Below are positions 23,790 through 33,589 of a stretch of DNA of 64,000 nucleotides, in pieces (positions within the stretch are counted from its first letter, which is position 1; each line of letters begins with the position of its first letter). The notes under the pieces are model-generated. The model saw nothing but the letters and a program-made list of their open reading frames with translations. It made no database searches and had not been told where the DNA came from. A program made the position numbers and the translations under genes. The stretch is from assembly GCF_905115235.1 (NCBI RefSeq), contig NC_051852.1, positions 33,615,199 through 33,679,198 on the forward strand, in the 5' to 3' direction. This stretch comes from Hermetia illucens. Lineage: Eukaryota > Arthropoda > Insecta > Diptera > Stratiomyidae.

Positions 23790-26540
23790 ATTTACATTTT
23801 CTCCCCTTAGCCCGTTGTGCTATCGCTGGCTTTATTATAAACGGGATAATACATTCAGCAGCCAATAAATGCGATTTCTGGAAATAACAATAATTCACCA
23901 GAGATTCGTCGAGCACTTCCCGCAATACGCGCACGTGACTGTGCAGCAGGTCGCAAACCAGTACCGTTTCATTACTCGCAGTAACATAATCTCGGCCGTC
24001 ATAAGGGAACGTGTTCGACTCGAGGTTCAAGAGTCGATGTAGGCAGAGGCGTTTCAGTTTCAGTACTCGCCGAAGCATTCTCTTTCACGTGTATAGAATT
24101 CTCGGAAATGGATCTTTTGCGAAGACCATGTATTCCCAGGCTTTATGCATCTCTACCAACTCCGAGAATTGTGTCTCAAATCAATGATGAGATTGTATCT
24201 CAACTTTGTGCTGATATGTCGCTGCTGCAATTAAAATCACTTGTGTATTTGGTGTAGTTACGGCTGTCAGACTACTCGGCCAGAAAATTCGCTTTTGCAT
24301 TATTAGTTTTAGTAACCGAAGAGATCCACCATGGAAAATTCATCTGGAACGTCGGTGTTACTCACTAAGGCAGGAAATTGCTAGCCTCACTCAAATCAGC
24401 ACTGGCAATGCCAGCAGACGGATGAAAAATAAAGTGCAGAGGGTTTACCAGAACTACACACACTAAAGCAGAAACTTTCCGTCGTATGCAGTCCGTTGCG
24501 ACGTTATGACGAAAGTCACTCCAGACGTACCCAAAATGCAACGTACGCGAGGAACAAGCGATCTCTCAACAAATCCCAAGAGAGGGTTCAGAGAGTGCAG
24601 TTTTCGGTAACGGAAGCGAAAGAATGTTGAAGTGGACTTTGGGGGTTACCCGCTCAACATGCTGAGTGGATTTCCGCCGACGTTTCGACGAGCCATAAAC
24701 AGCTCGAAGACCTGGAGGGGCTCAGATCTGGATTGGGTGCAGAACTTCGGGTACAAAAAGTTCACCAGTAGAGATGGTCGGTTGGCACACAGCATAGATT
24801 ACTTGCTTACCAACCCTCTACAAACTCATAACGTTCATTATTAGCGGAAGAGTCAATGTGCATCTCGAGACCTCGAGGAGCAGACGGGCTGCTTAGTCGG
24901 GTCAAGGGGTTGCAAAAAGCGACTCATTATCGACTCGGTAGTTGTAGGAAAACCAACTTGAGGCCAAAGAAACCTCTTCAGCTGCTATATCGATTATGCC
25001 AAGGCTTAGCGGTAGCGTCCCGCATATCTGACTAACTGATGTTCTACGTCTGCATCGCATTGATCCCAAACTAATAAAATTTCTTGGCGACAGTTATGGA
25101 AAAGTGGCATACCACCTTATCAGTGCGCTTATCTGAGGATACGAATACCTCATAGCCTATTCATATGGGGAGAGACATCTTTCAGGGCGATTCGTGGAGT
25201 CTCCTTTGTTTCTGCATGATATTGAATCCGGTTTCATGGCTACTGAATGATGCTAGAAGGCATGGTCTTGCAATAAGATATCGCCTACGTCTCGCCTGAT
25301 ACACTTATTATAGATGCTATCAAATTGTATGCTGATACTGACGATCAGCTTAGAAGTCTGTTATGAATAGTAGACATATTTAGCCGTGATATTTAGATGA
25401 TATTTGAATTAGACAAGTCTCGAATCCAAGCCATCCGCAAAGCGCATGATGAGTCGTATACCTAATATGACATTGGTGACCACCACATCCAAGCTGCGAT
25501 CGAGAAAGACTTCTACAAATACCTAGGAGTTCTGCAAGGAAGCCATGCTCGAGTTGGTTATCTGAAGGACGCTCTGCTGTCCGAATTTCTGTGACGTGTA
25601 AAGCTCACGCATAAATCGCATCTTTCGGGGAAGGATAAGATAAGCACTTTGACTGTATTAGCTATCCCTTCATTGGCTTATTTATTCGGAATATTGTCGT
25701 GGACGAAAATCGATCTGAAAAAAGTCCAGCTGTGGATACGGACTACTATATCCAAATTCAGAATACATCATCCAACCTGGAGCGGATGAACCTGTCTCGT
25801 GACGTGGGGCGTGGTTGACGTGGCGACGTAACATCACAGCCAGGTCGAATCGTTACGTGCTTATTTTTACAGTAAAGATCAGGCAATTCTCTTGCATGCA
25901 GCTGTTCGTAAGGTATTCTGGGGGCTGACTCCATTTAACTTGAAGGATCGATCTTTCAATCCTCTGAGCGGGGTGAAGTCAGAGAAAGAGCGGATCGATG
26001 AATTTAAATCAAAGACAATGCATGGCAAACACTTGAATTGCCTTTGGCAACCATTTGTCGATTTGCATTTGTGAAATAGATGTGCCGGGAAGCTCTTTGC
26101 TGAGCCGGAAGGATTAATGTGTGCCATTCTGGAAGGCGTGGTCGCCAAACGAACTTATAAAAAGCTCATCATGAAGGAGCGGGTGGAGGACGCCTAGTGC
26201 AGAATGTGTGGTTCGACGTTAGAGAAGTTGGACCATTTCATTTCTAGCAGCACTATAATGGCACCTGTGCAATACACGAACAGGCATAATACTGTATGTA
26301 GGCGATTCACAAATCTACGTACAATCTACAATCTACATACAAGCACGGACTGATCACGGAAACATGTCTGGTTTACCGGTCTGAGCCGCAGATAGTACTT
26401 GATAGTTCTGCTTACACCATGTATTGGGACCGAAAAGTTATATATAATATTGCCACAGATATTGTACCTAGATCCCGCATGGCTTTCCTTGATGCTCTGG
26501 GACTTTCATACATTCTGGTTTAAACCATGCAGAAATATAC
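23790..26540 (+). mobile_element. R4/Dong-like LINE, decayed
   Basis: Plus-strand landmarks in order are DLLRRPCIPRLYASLPTPRI near 24110; PPWKIHLERRCYSLRQEIAS near 24330; an RT start near 24640-24800 with VQNFGYKKFTSRDGRLAHSI; a thumb region near 25500 with AAIEKDFYKYLGVLQGSHAR and AIPSLAYLFGILSWTKIDLK; and the 3' domain with VRKVFWGLTPFNLKDRSFNP near 25900 and CRMCGSTLEKLDHFISS near 26200. The last resembles the zinc-finger-like block ahead of the restriction-type endonuclease in R4 elements, but with its final Cys replaced. A relative lies at 57900-58950. Frame breaks are frequent. Confidence 0.7.
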
Positions 26541-26696
26541 CGTTCTGCATACGTGTTCAATTCTGTTATGGACCTACCAGCAGCCACCATCACTAGCGCC
26601 TCTTTATCTTTTAAGTAGGATCGTCTGAGCCTATATACTTGGCACTTAGTGCTAGTATTAGGTAAAACCCGGCATGCACCAAGATTGTGGTAACTC

Positions 26697-26978
26697 GGAA
26701 AATAATAATCGTTGCTCCACAATCAAAATGGATCAGAGCCTTGAAGTGTGTTAGAGCACTTCACTCAGTTCACGGTACACTACAGGATTACAGTTTATAG
26801 GAGGCAATGTGGTCAGCATTGTGCTCGTTTGTGATTATTACCCTAATTTGACTTAAGTAATCATTCACAGCTGATTCCACTGGTATTCGTCGTCAAATCA
26901 CGAGAGAAATCTCACTGTCACCAGCGAGATTTGAATCGCGACCTTTCCGAACGATAAACCACTGAGCCTTCCGGACAG
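26697..26978 (-). mobile_element. tRNA-derived SINE, copy 1
   Basis: On the minus strand the element starts CCGGA, with a tRNA-like head (A-box region near 26960, B-box region near 26930 around GATTTGAATCGCG). The body shares CAGCTG...GTCAAAT, GCACAATGCTGACCACATTG and GTGCTCTAACACACTTCAAG with the other copies, and it ends in an ATT-repeat tail at the left edge. Confidence 0.8.
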
Positions 26979-27739
26979 GATTTCTGGAAAACAGATGATA
27001 AAAATTGGATCCAAAATTACTTTGCGTAGGCGGTAGCACGGAGTCGATCAAAGAAACAACAGATTTATCGTGAGGTTGATGAGCAGCTGTTTTCTAGGGG
27101 CCAAAAAGGTTCCAGCTTCATTAAGGAATGGCGCTAGTGGCGTTTGTTAACGTTCGGTCAGAAGTTGAATCGGAAAATTGTTTCGATGGCAGATTTTGTG
27201 GGAACAGTATATATTAAGCTCGAAATATTCGGCTCGACATCACCTCGTTTGGAGAACTACCTTCCCGTATGGGCCAGACACCCGTAAATGAGTTTGTTTC
27301 TGATTGAGGGTTGCCTATGCTTTACAGGAGAGTCAATTTTCCCAGACTGGTATTTAGGCTACTCTAGAAATATATTGTCCAGCAAATAACGGAGGATGCT
27401 TTTCTGAGAAGCTGAAACACATTGCCATGAACCGGCAACAATAATGAGTAGAGATCTAACTAAATATTTGTACGGAATTTTCCAAGTTAATAATCTTTTA
27501 GAACTAATAATTGTTATTCACTGTTAAGTAGACTGTGAAGCAGCTTTCAATTGTTGTTTCATTTATAGTAACTATTCTATTGTTGGCTCAGTTGGAAGAA
27601 TCTAACATATTTCATACAAAGCTCTTTCTGGTATACTTACTTATAAATAATATGACATATTATCAAAAGGGAAGAGAGTGGAAGAGTATATTTTCGTAAA
27701 TTAGGGGAGGGGGTACAATATTTCACATCAGCTTTTAAC
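26979..27739. other. Unassigned stretch
   Basis: No recognised domain or repeat on either strand. Confidence 0.4.
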
Positions 27740-28225
27740 CTTGAGGATAGTTTCCTTCCAGTCTTCTTTTCCACTGCAAGCATCCTGCAATTGGACGTGT
27801 CCTTCTAACCCAATACTTCCAAGCGTATTGAATTTACTCGATTGTGTTTAAAACACCGCGTCCCAATAAAACTTCGCTATCATGTTATCCCTTGATATCA
27901 GTAATTTGAGTCATCGCCTAGGAAGACTGTCAATCTTCCTTCGATTTAGGCAGCTCGCCGCCTCCCTGATACCCCCGCCACTGAAGATTGCCCTCCTTTC
28001 CTGCTTCTGTATGTAAACATTAAGAAAAGTCAATCCCGGAAGGACCTCCAGGAATGCTGTTGCGTATGTTCTCATTGCCCACACAAGCCCATCTTTAAAA
28101 TTACCGCCCCATAAGTAATCATTGCCCTTACTATTGTAGTATATATTCAGCGTAGTATTTTCGGGATGCATCCTGATTTCTTTCCTGCTAAGAAACCGCA
28201 AATCTTCAAAGTAATTTTCCGACAT
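27740..28225 (-). mobile_element. Probable LINE fragment, LOA/Jockey-like post-RT region
   Basis: The minus frame at 27911-28225 contains AMRTYATAFLEVLPGLTFLN followed by VYIQKQERRAIF. This resembles the block GAMRTT-TAALEVLL-L-PL that precedes RNase H in LOA-type LINEs (compare 3960-4040). The part on its N-terminal side is not recognisable. Confidence rests on that one block. Confidence 0.45.
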
Positions 28226-28519
28226 ATGTTCTCAACACTCGCATTCCAGAGTAGTTTTTTCCAAGTGTTTAAGTTCTGTTCCTTTTTTAACTTTTAGGCT
28301 TGCGCTCTCTAGTGATTGGTACTGTAGTGGTCTTGGCTGGTTTAATACGCACCCCGGCCTGTCTGTAGCAGATACTAGTAATTCTCAATCCAGTTTGAAT
28401 TCTTCAAATAGGCTTTCCTCATAGTTACTCCTATTACGCTTAACAGAACCTAAATTAAAGCATTTCAGTAAATCTATATAATCTAAAAATAAAAAAAAAA
28501 CCGCTTCCTTCTTCTTCTT
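28226..28519. other. Unassigned spacer
   Basis: Short A+T-rich spacer with an A run at 28491-28500. No gene seen. Confidence 0.35.
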
Positions 28520-29185
28520 TCTCTTTAGTCTTTGTCCCGTCCACAAACGGGGTCTGCTGGTCGTGATCGGTTTCATCATTTAGCTCTATTGAATGCCTGA
28601 TCTGGGTGCAATCTCGAGGGTTTTAACTCCCCATCCAGTGACCTTTTGGTCCTTTACCATCAACTTCGATGTTCAGACCAATCTTGGGAAGTGAATTCTC
28701 GTTAGCACGAATTGCGTGACCATACTATCGAAGACGTCTCTCTCGCAATTTTTCTACGATCACTGCAGCCCCATAACGATCGCCGATATCCTCATTTTGG
28801 ATGTGATCAAACCGTGCCACGCCACTAGTCCAACGCAACATCTTTGTCTCCATTACCGCAAGGCGCCGTTCATTGTCTTTTATAATCGGCCAACACTCAG
28901 AACCATAGAAAGCGACAGAACGGACAACATTGCGGTAAATTTTAGATTTGAGATGCTCGTTGATACGTCGATCACAAAGAACACCAGTTGTGGAACGCCA
29001 CTTTATCCAGATTACGTTAATGCGTGAAGCAATTTCATAACTTAGTTCTCCATTGATAGCGTTGACCCGAGGTATTCAAATCGCTCAGTTCTGGACAGAT
29101 CACAGCCGCTAACAATGATTGTGCCTGTTTCATGAGGATCGGTCCTCAAAAATTCAGTTTTGTTTAGATTCAATCTGAGACTGTT
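28520..29185 (-). mobile_element. RTE-like LINE, 3' fragment
   Basis: Nearly parallel in sequence to 39270-39950. It contains the end of the RT and the C-terminal tail in minus orientation, recognisable from shared segments such as AACACCAGTTGTGGAACGCC and the GTGAATTCTCGTTAGC block. Frames are broken. Confidence 0.75.
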
Positions 29186-29205
29186 TTCTAAAATTCTATT
29201 GTCTA

Positions 29206-29960
29206 TTGGATATGAATAACATGAGAGGCGCTAACATCGGTCTCGAAATGGATCACCACCTTGGCTTACGTTCGCTGTTTTTCGCCCCGGATCCTCCTGC
29301 ATTGACCAGTGCGCGCGGTTTAGATCCCCGCTTTACCTGCTCTTCATCGATTTCGAGAAGGCTTGCGACAGCGTCAAGAGAGAGGGCATCTGGTGTGCTG
29401 TAAGGAGGAGGGGCATTCTGACTCTGAATTTGGAAATAGTGGCAAGTAGTGTTGGACTGAAGTTAAACATCAACAAAAACGAAGGTTCTCAGTCTGACGG
29501 ATTATCGTATTCTCCCTATCTGCATTAATTGCGTCGATCAATTTGTATAATTAGGAAGCGGCGTTTCTCTCCACGGTAGCACTGAACTGGTTGTTGCGCA
29601 ACGCGTTAGCAGTGTATTCGCTACCTTGTCTAAAATCTATGAAAGTAGTTGTCTCAACACCACGATCAAGTTGAGACTATTCTGTGCTAGTATTCGTTGT
29701 GTGTTATTATATGGGAGTAGCACATTGAAAGTAACCCCCACTGTCACCCGAAGGCTCAAAAGCCTTCGTTAACACCTATTTGCATCATCGGCACACCGGC
29801 CTGTTATCCGTACATGATGTGATCAGAAGGTGAAAGTGACAGCGGATATATCACACATAGCGACGGGTGACAATGCATTGCTCTGGAAGGGCAGTGATAT
29901 CCATTCTTCCAAGATGGCCGCCGGGTGGGTCATTCCAAACGTTTAACGCAGAATAGTAGA
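29206..29960 (+). mobile_element. Family C LINE fragment, RT with internal deletion
   Basis: The plus strand reads PLYLLFIDFEKACDSVKREG near 29325 (palm motif A) and then LKLNINKNEGSQSD-like residues near 29465. These are followed by VAQRVSSVFATLSKIYESSC near 29595, LRLFCASIRCVLLYGSSTLK near 29675 and VTPTVTRRLKSL. The ADD motif that should lie between is missing, so several hundred bases are deleted. Confidence 0.75.
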
Positions 29961-31110
29961 GGGAGAGGGCGGGTATATCGGGATGTGCTGGTGGATGAAG
30001 CGCTGTACTCCACCAAGGGGTAAATGGCGACCATTTACATGTTAGTACCTCTTGTCGATTCACAAATGTTCTGGGCTCTCAGTACATCCAGTGATCTTAT
30101 GCTAACACTATTCTAATGTGGTCCTTGGGAATTTTTCTTGCAATTGTCTCCATTAATGCGGCGAACTCTTCTCGATTGTCGTAGTTTCGTCCTCCTCCTC
30201 CGACATGGCACTTTCCTTGTTGTCGGCCATTGACCCTTGAGGATCTACGCCTAGGTCGTCCAACTCCTCCTCCTCAATGGGCAGCAGTTCCATTTCCTCG
30301 CTTGATCCTGCCCTTTTGACTTCTATAATCTGCGTGATTGCTTCGACGATCTCGGTAGGCTTCTTAGTCCATCTATTCTCCGAAGTATCTATCATTTGTT
30401 TCTCCTTGTGCACAAGTACACGGATTTAAAGAAATTTATAGTTGATGCGACATTTATGAGGTTTATTTGCCTCCAGTGATCGGTCAACTACCCTGCTCGT
30501 GAGAAGTTTACCTTTGCTTCTGAAGACTCTCCGTATGTGAACATCTCTAAGAAGCCCGGTTCCTTCCGGGTTGGCTATTTAGGGCTATGGCTTTAAACTA
30601 TTCCTCCTTGGATTCGGAATTGTGTTTCTTGGGAACATCTCTCACTCCTTGTCGGCTAATCCCCTCTTCTCCGGTTCCGATGTTGAAGGCTTAAGTTTGT
30701 CCTAAGCATTATAAAAGGCCTTTTCCGGTATCAGCCTTCAGATAGTGCAGATACCATTTAGCGCTTGCGTCACTAAGTCCTGTTGTTTTCCTTTCCAATT
30801 AGTAGTAGTAGGCCAATTGCGATCTTGACTTAAGAGCCGATAGCTGGGCACACCGGTACTTGAAAATGGTAGACTCTGTAAATACGGAACTCTTGCATCT
30901 CGCTAAAGGATTAAGGTAATCATTCATAAGGCTATAGTATTGAAACCGGAAGGCTTCTGAAATGATTTCCAAAGATTGCGGAGTTTGGGGGATACCTTTG
31001 CAAACATCTTGAAAAATTAGTTTTCAGGGTTTGTATCTTATCAAAGTCATTTCAAGTTTCTTTATTGTGTATACAACGGGCAAATTATTTTCTCTTTGAT
31101 TGTTGACGTA
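29961..31110. other. Unassigned stretch with an acidic open frame
   Basis: A minus frame at 30153-30413 encodes an acidic peptide (SSEEMELLPIEEEELDDLG). A neighbouring frame continues as REEFAALMETIARKIPKDH. Together these look like coding-sequence debris, perhaps a LINE ORF1, but no family is recognisable. The rest is unassigned. Confidence 0.35.
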
Positions 31111-31116
31111 TTTATT
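31111..31116 (-). terminator. Polyadenylation signal AATAAA of the first TIL gene
   Basis: A canonical AATAAA on the minus strand begins 34 nt beyond the stop codon of the TIL gene at 31150-31547. Confidence 0.6.
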
Positions 31117-31149
31117 TCAAATATCTTTAATTCATTTCCACTGAAAGTA

Positions 31150-31547
31150 TCAGTTAGAGGAATCTTCTGCTGGTTGGTTCACATATTTAGGACAATCAGC
31201 AATATTGACGCATTTTTCACCATTAGCTCGAGCATATCCATCCTTACAATAGCATCCGACTCCACACCTAAGACTGAAACCAATACACTGTGACCCATGC
31301 AATACCATATCACAACTGGGATGGCATCCTATGCGACCACAAGTTTTAAAGACCTCATTCTCACCACACACTTCATCTGAAAATGAGTTACAAAGATGCA
31401 GGAAAACGTTTAGGACATCACAAATTGTTTCAAGTTAGGACGAAGCAAGCACATAGTATTAAGAGTTTCACCTGGAACTGAGGCTGAATGACTTAGAGTC
31501 ATAATTGCTGCAATTAATAAAAACGCGAAGGCAGCTAACAATTTCAT
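31150..31547 (-). CDS. Secreted TIL-domain cysteine-rich protein (TIL1), probable serine-protease inhibitor
   Basis: Two exons on the minus strand, 31547-31472 and 31376-31150, are separated by a 95-nt GT-AG intron in phase 1; the product is 100 residues. Exon 1 encodes a signal peptide (MKLLAAFAFLLIAAIMTLSH then SAS). Exon 2 encodes one TIL domain with ten cysteines in the family order. It begins VCGENEVFKTCGRIGCHPSC and continues with a C-IGFSLR-C loop, then GCYC, and ends EKCVNIADC. TIL proteins are secreted, five-disulfide inhibitors of serine proteases; the loop between Cys5 and Cys6 normally presents the cleavage bond. Here it has six residues rather than the three seen in short-loop members, so the target cannot be told. 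A TATA-like box and Inr precede it and AATAAA follows. It is closest to TIL2 (37720-38077). An immune, digestive or salivary role is possible; none is shown. Confidence 0.92.
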
Positions 31548-31559
31548 TGTTACCGGATA

Positions 31560-31623
31560 CCACTTAGCTGCTTGAAGTTTAGATAGATACTATTGAATTC
31601 AGTACAGTTCAATATTACATATA
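31560..31623 (-). promoter_or_regulatory. Core promoter and conserved 5' UTR block of TIL1
   Basis: On the minus strand TATATGTA (31623-31616) lies 29 nt ahead of an Inr-like ATTCAAT (A at 31594). The next 35 nt (31594-31560, starting AATAGTATCTA) match the equivalent block of TIL2 at 30 of 35 positions. The predicted 5' UTR is 47 nt. Confidence 0.55.
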
Positions 31624-32299
31624 AGTGATATAACATACGAACCATAGTACTCACACTTGATAATAGATAACATTTGCAATAATCATTTAATTTGCTTCTT
31701 TCGTATTTGAATATCGGATTTTTTCTAATGCATTTAAACTCTTTGAATCGCTAGAATTTAATAAGTAAATTTTTAATTATATCAAGGAATCTTGATTACT
31801 TTGTAGACAATGAAATGAAGAATCGATCCAATATGCTTCAATGATAAGTTTTTTTTATTTTCCATAAAATTTGTTGTCAACATTTCTATATCGAGAGTTG
31901 ACGTAATTTTCCGATTTTAGCAGTTCCTTCAGAAAGGGTTCAATCAGGACCGGAGTTTTACACTGAACAATAAATATATTGTAATTCTCTACAGGTTAAC
32001 ATTGAGTGCCGGACTCAGTTCCTAACTACAATAATGATTCCAATAAATTGTTCGTTTTTAGGGTAATTACTGAAATATTAGCAAGAGTGTTTTATGTGCT
32101 GTCCTAAATGTAGTCCCAAGTCAGAAGGCTTTTGGTTCAGGCGATTGAGACGATGTTGTGGTTCCACCCTCTTTTGCGGGTGGATCACTTTCAACGCCAC
32201 TGAGTTATGGGAACAGCTCTCCTTTTCTTCTCCGTGGGTGTGGGTCCTACATCTTCGAGTTATGTAGCCCGGAATGCTTTTGATGTTTTTATTGCAAAT
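31624..32299. other. Unassigned A+T-rich upstream region
   Basis: Upstream of TIL1. No repeat or gene was recognised; regulatory elements may lie here but none is identifiable by eye. Confidence 0.35.
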
Positions 32300-32640
32300 A
32301 AAACTACGTTTATGCCCAAAAAAACGTAAAGGTTAGTTAAATTAACCTGCAGTATGTTAAGGTCTGTTGCTTTTTGCTGGCAGCAAGGTTTGCGAAATTG
32401 CAGGACTGTCCTTATATATTTCTGGGGCAAGAGGTATGGGTTCGATTTAACATAATCTATGATTTTGGATCAGTTAAGGGCCTAAGATATTTTACGACGA
32501 AAGATCTACAAGACCAGGAGCCTATGCCCTGAGTCAAGATTGCTAGAGGCACCCATGCTCAGGCAATTCTGTTCCCTGAACCTTATTGTGGTCATCTAAC
32601 AATACGAGATTAATGGTAAGAAAATATACGCGATAGTTGT
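32300..32640 (+). mobile_element. LOA-like LINE, endonuclease fragment
   Basis: The plus strand reads RYGFDLT near 32440, then LLEAPMLRQFCSLNLIVVI near 32540 and YEINGKKIYAIVVVTTA near 32600. It parallels the endonuclease of the LOA copy at 18050-18560 (LEATMLRRFCSHDLVTV, NGDRKNVIVAFAYL). Frames are broken. Confidence 0.65.
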
Positions 32641-32649
32641 CGTCACTAC

Positions 32650-33300
32650 CGCACAAGACATTGAGAGGGTTGGGGCCCCCATTGAACAGTCTCCCCGTTC
32701 AATACGGTGACAGTCAAACTTTCTGGATTTCGAGGCTTCATATGCATCTTTACAAAGTGGTAGTCATCCGTGAATTTCTGCTACGTGATAATAAAGCCAG
32801 ACATCTTGCTTGTGAGAACATATGTTCCCGCGACACCTCAATGGCTGTGCCCTTTCAAGAAATGGGATCGTCGGTCCTTATTTTTTTCAAGATGATAACC
32901 GCGCCCTGCCATTCGATTCAGTTCGTTACATGACCATGATCCAGGATTCTTTCCTGCCTGAATTAGATGAGTTTGAACTGAAAGACTGGCAGGATTGTGT
33001 CACGGCCTACAAAGCATGGACTTTTCAAGAGCAAGGTTCCCCGACGCATTATCTTTTTATGAGGAGGTTAGAACTAGCCAGCGAGTTCTCCTGATTTGGA
33101 CCCTTGCGAGTCTTTTCTGTGGAGATACTTCAAATCTAAACTGACCGCCCTTGGACTCTGGAAGCCCTCAACAATAATATCCAGGCCAATATGGCAGAGA
33201 TTCCTGTTGGAATGCTTCGAATAGTGGATGAAAACTTCAAAAAACGGCTGCTACAGCAAACTTCCGATAAGATCAGTGGTGGGAGAATAAATGTTGCTAG
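32650..33300 (+). mobile_element. Tc1/mariner-type transposase remnant (DDE_3-like)
   Basis: The readable core is GIVGPYFFQDDN at 32864-32899, followed by ALPFDSVRYMTMIQDSFLPE and LDEFELKD. The order matches the Tc1/mariner block G-I-G-P-Y-F-F...V-RY--M---F-P-L-E. Further on, traces of the SPDL-PC-FFLW-Y-KS motif occur near 33090-33140 (LIWTLASLFC and RYFKSKLTALGLWKPST in different frames). The aspartate-bearing segment following LDEFEL is disrupted. Terminal inverted repeats were not found, so the element's limits are unknown. Confidence 0.75.
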
Positions 33301-33589
33301 AATGGGAAAGGGTTCAGGAAGGCAAGCATGAGCATGAGCCGTTTTCTTCGGATGGACGAACGAATTGGGCTTAGGATTGGCAACCTGTGTAGGGGATTAT
33401 TCTAGCTTCTCTATCGAAAAGGCGGTTATAATTTTTATAACAAAGGAGTATTTATGGGAATCGGTCCGTGCGGAGGTGGTTTTCCTTACTGAACACTATC
33501 CCCAGACACTCGGTAACGTCGGTTACACAGTTCTGGACCTTATTGGAATGAGGGTTGTAGAATAGGTTTGAGTTTATAGTGACATCAAG
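33301..33589. other. Unassigned spacer
   Basis: Nothing recognised between the mariner remnant and the Jockey-like LINE. Confidence 0.35.
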
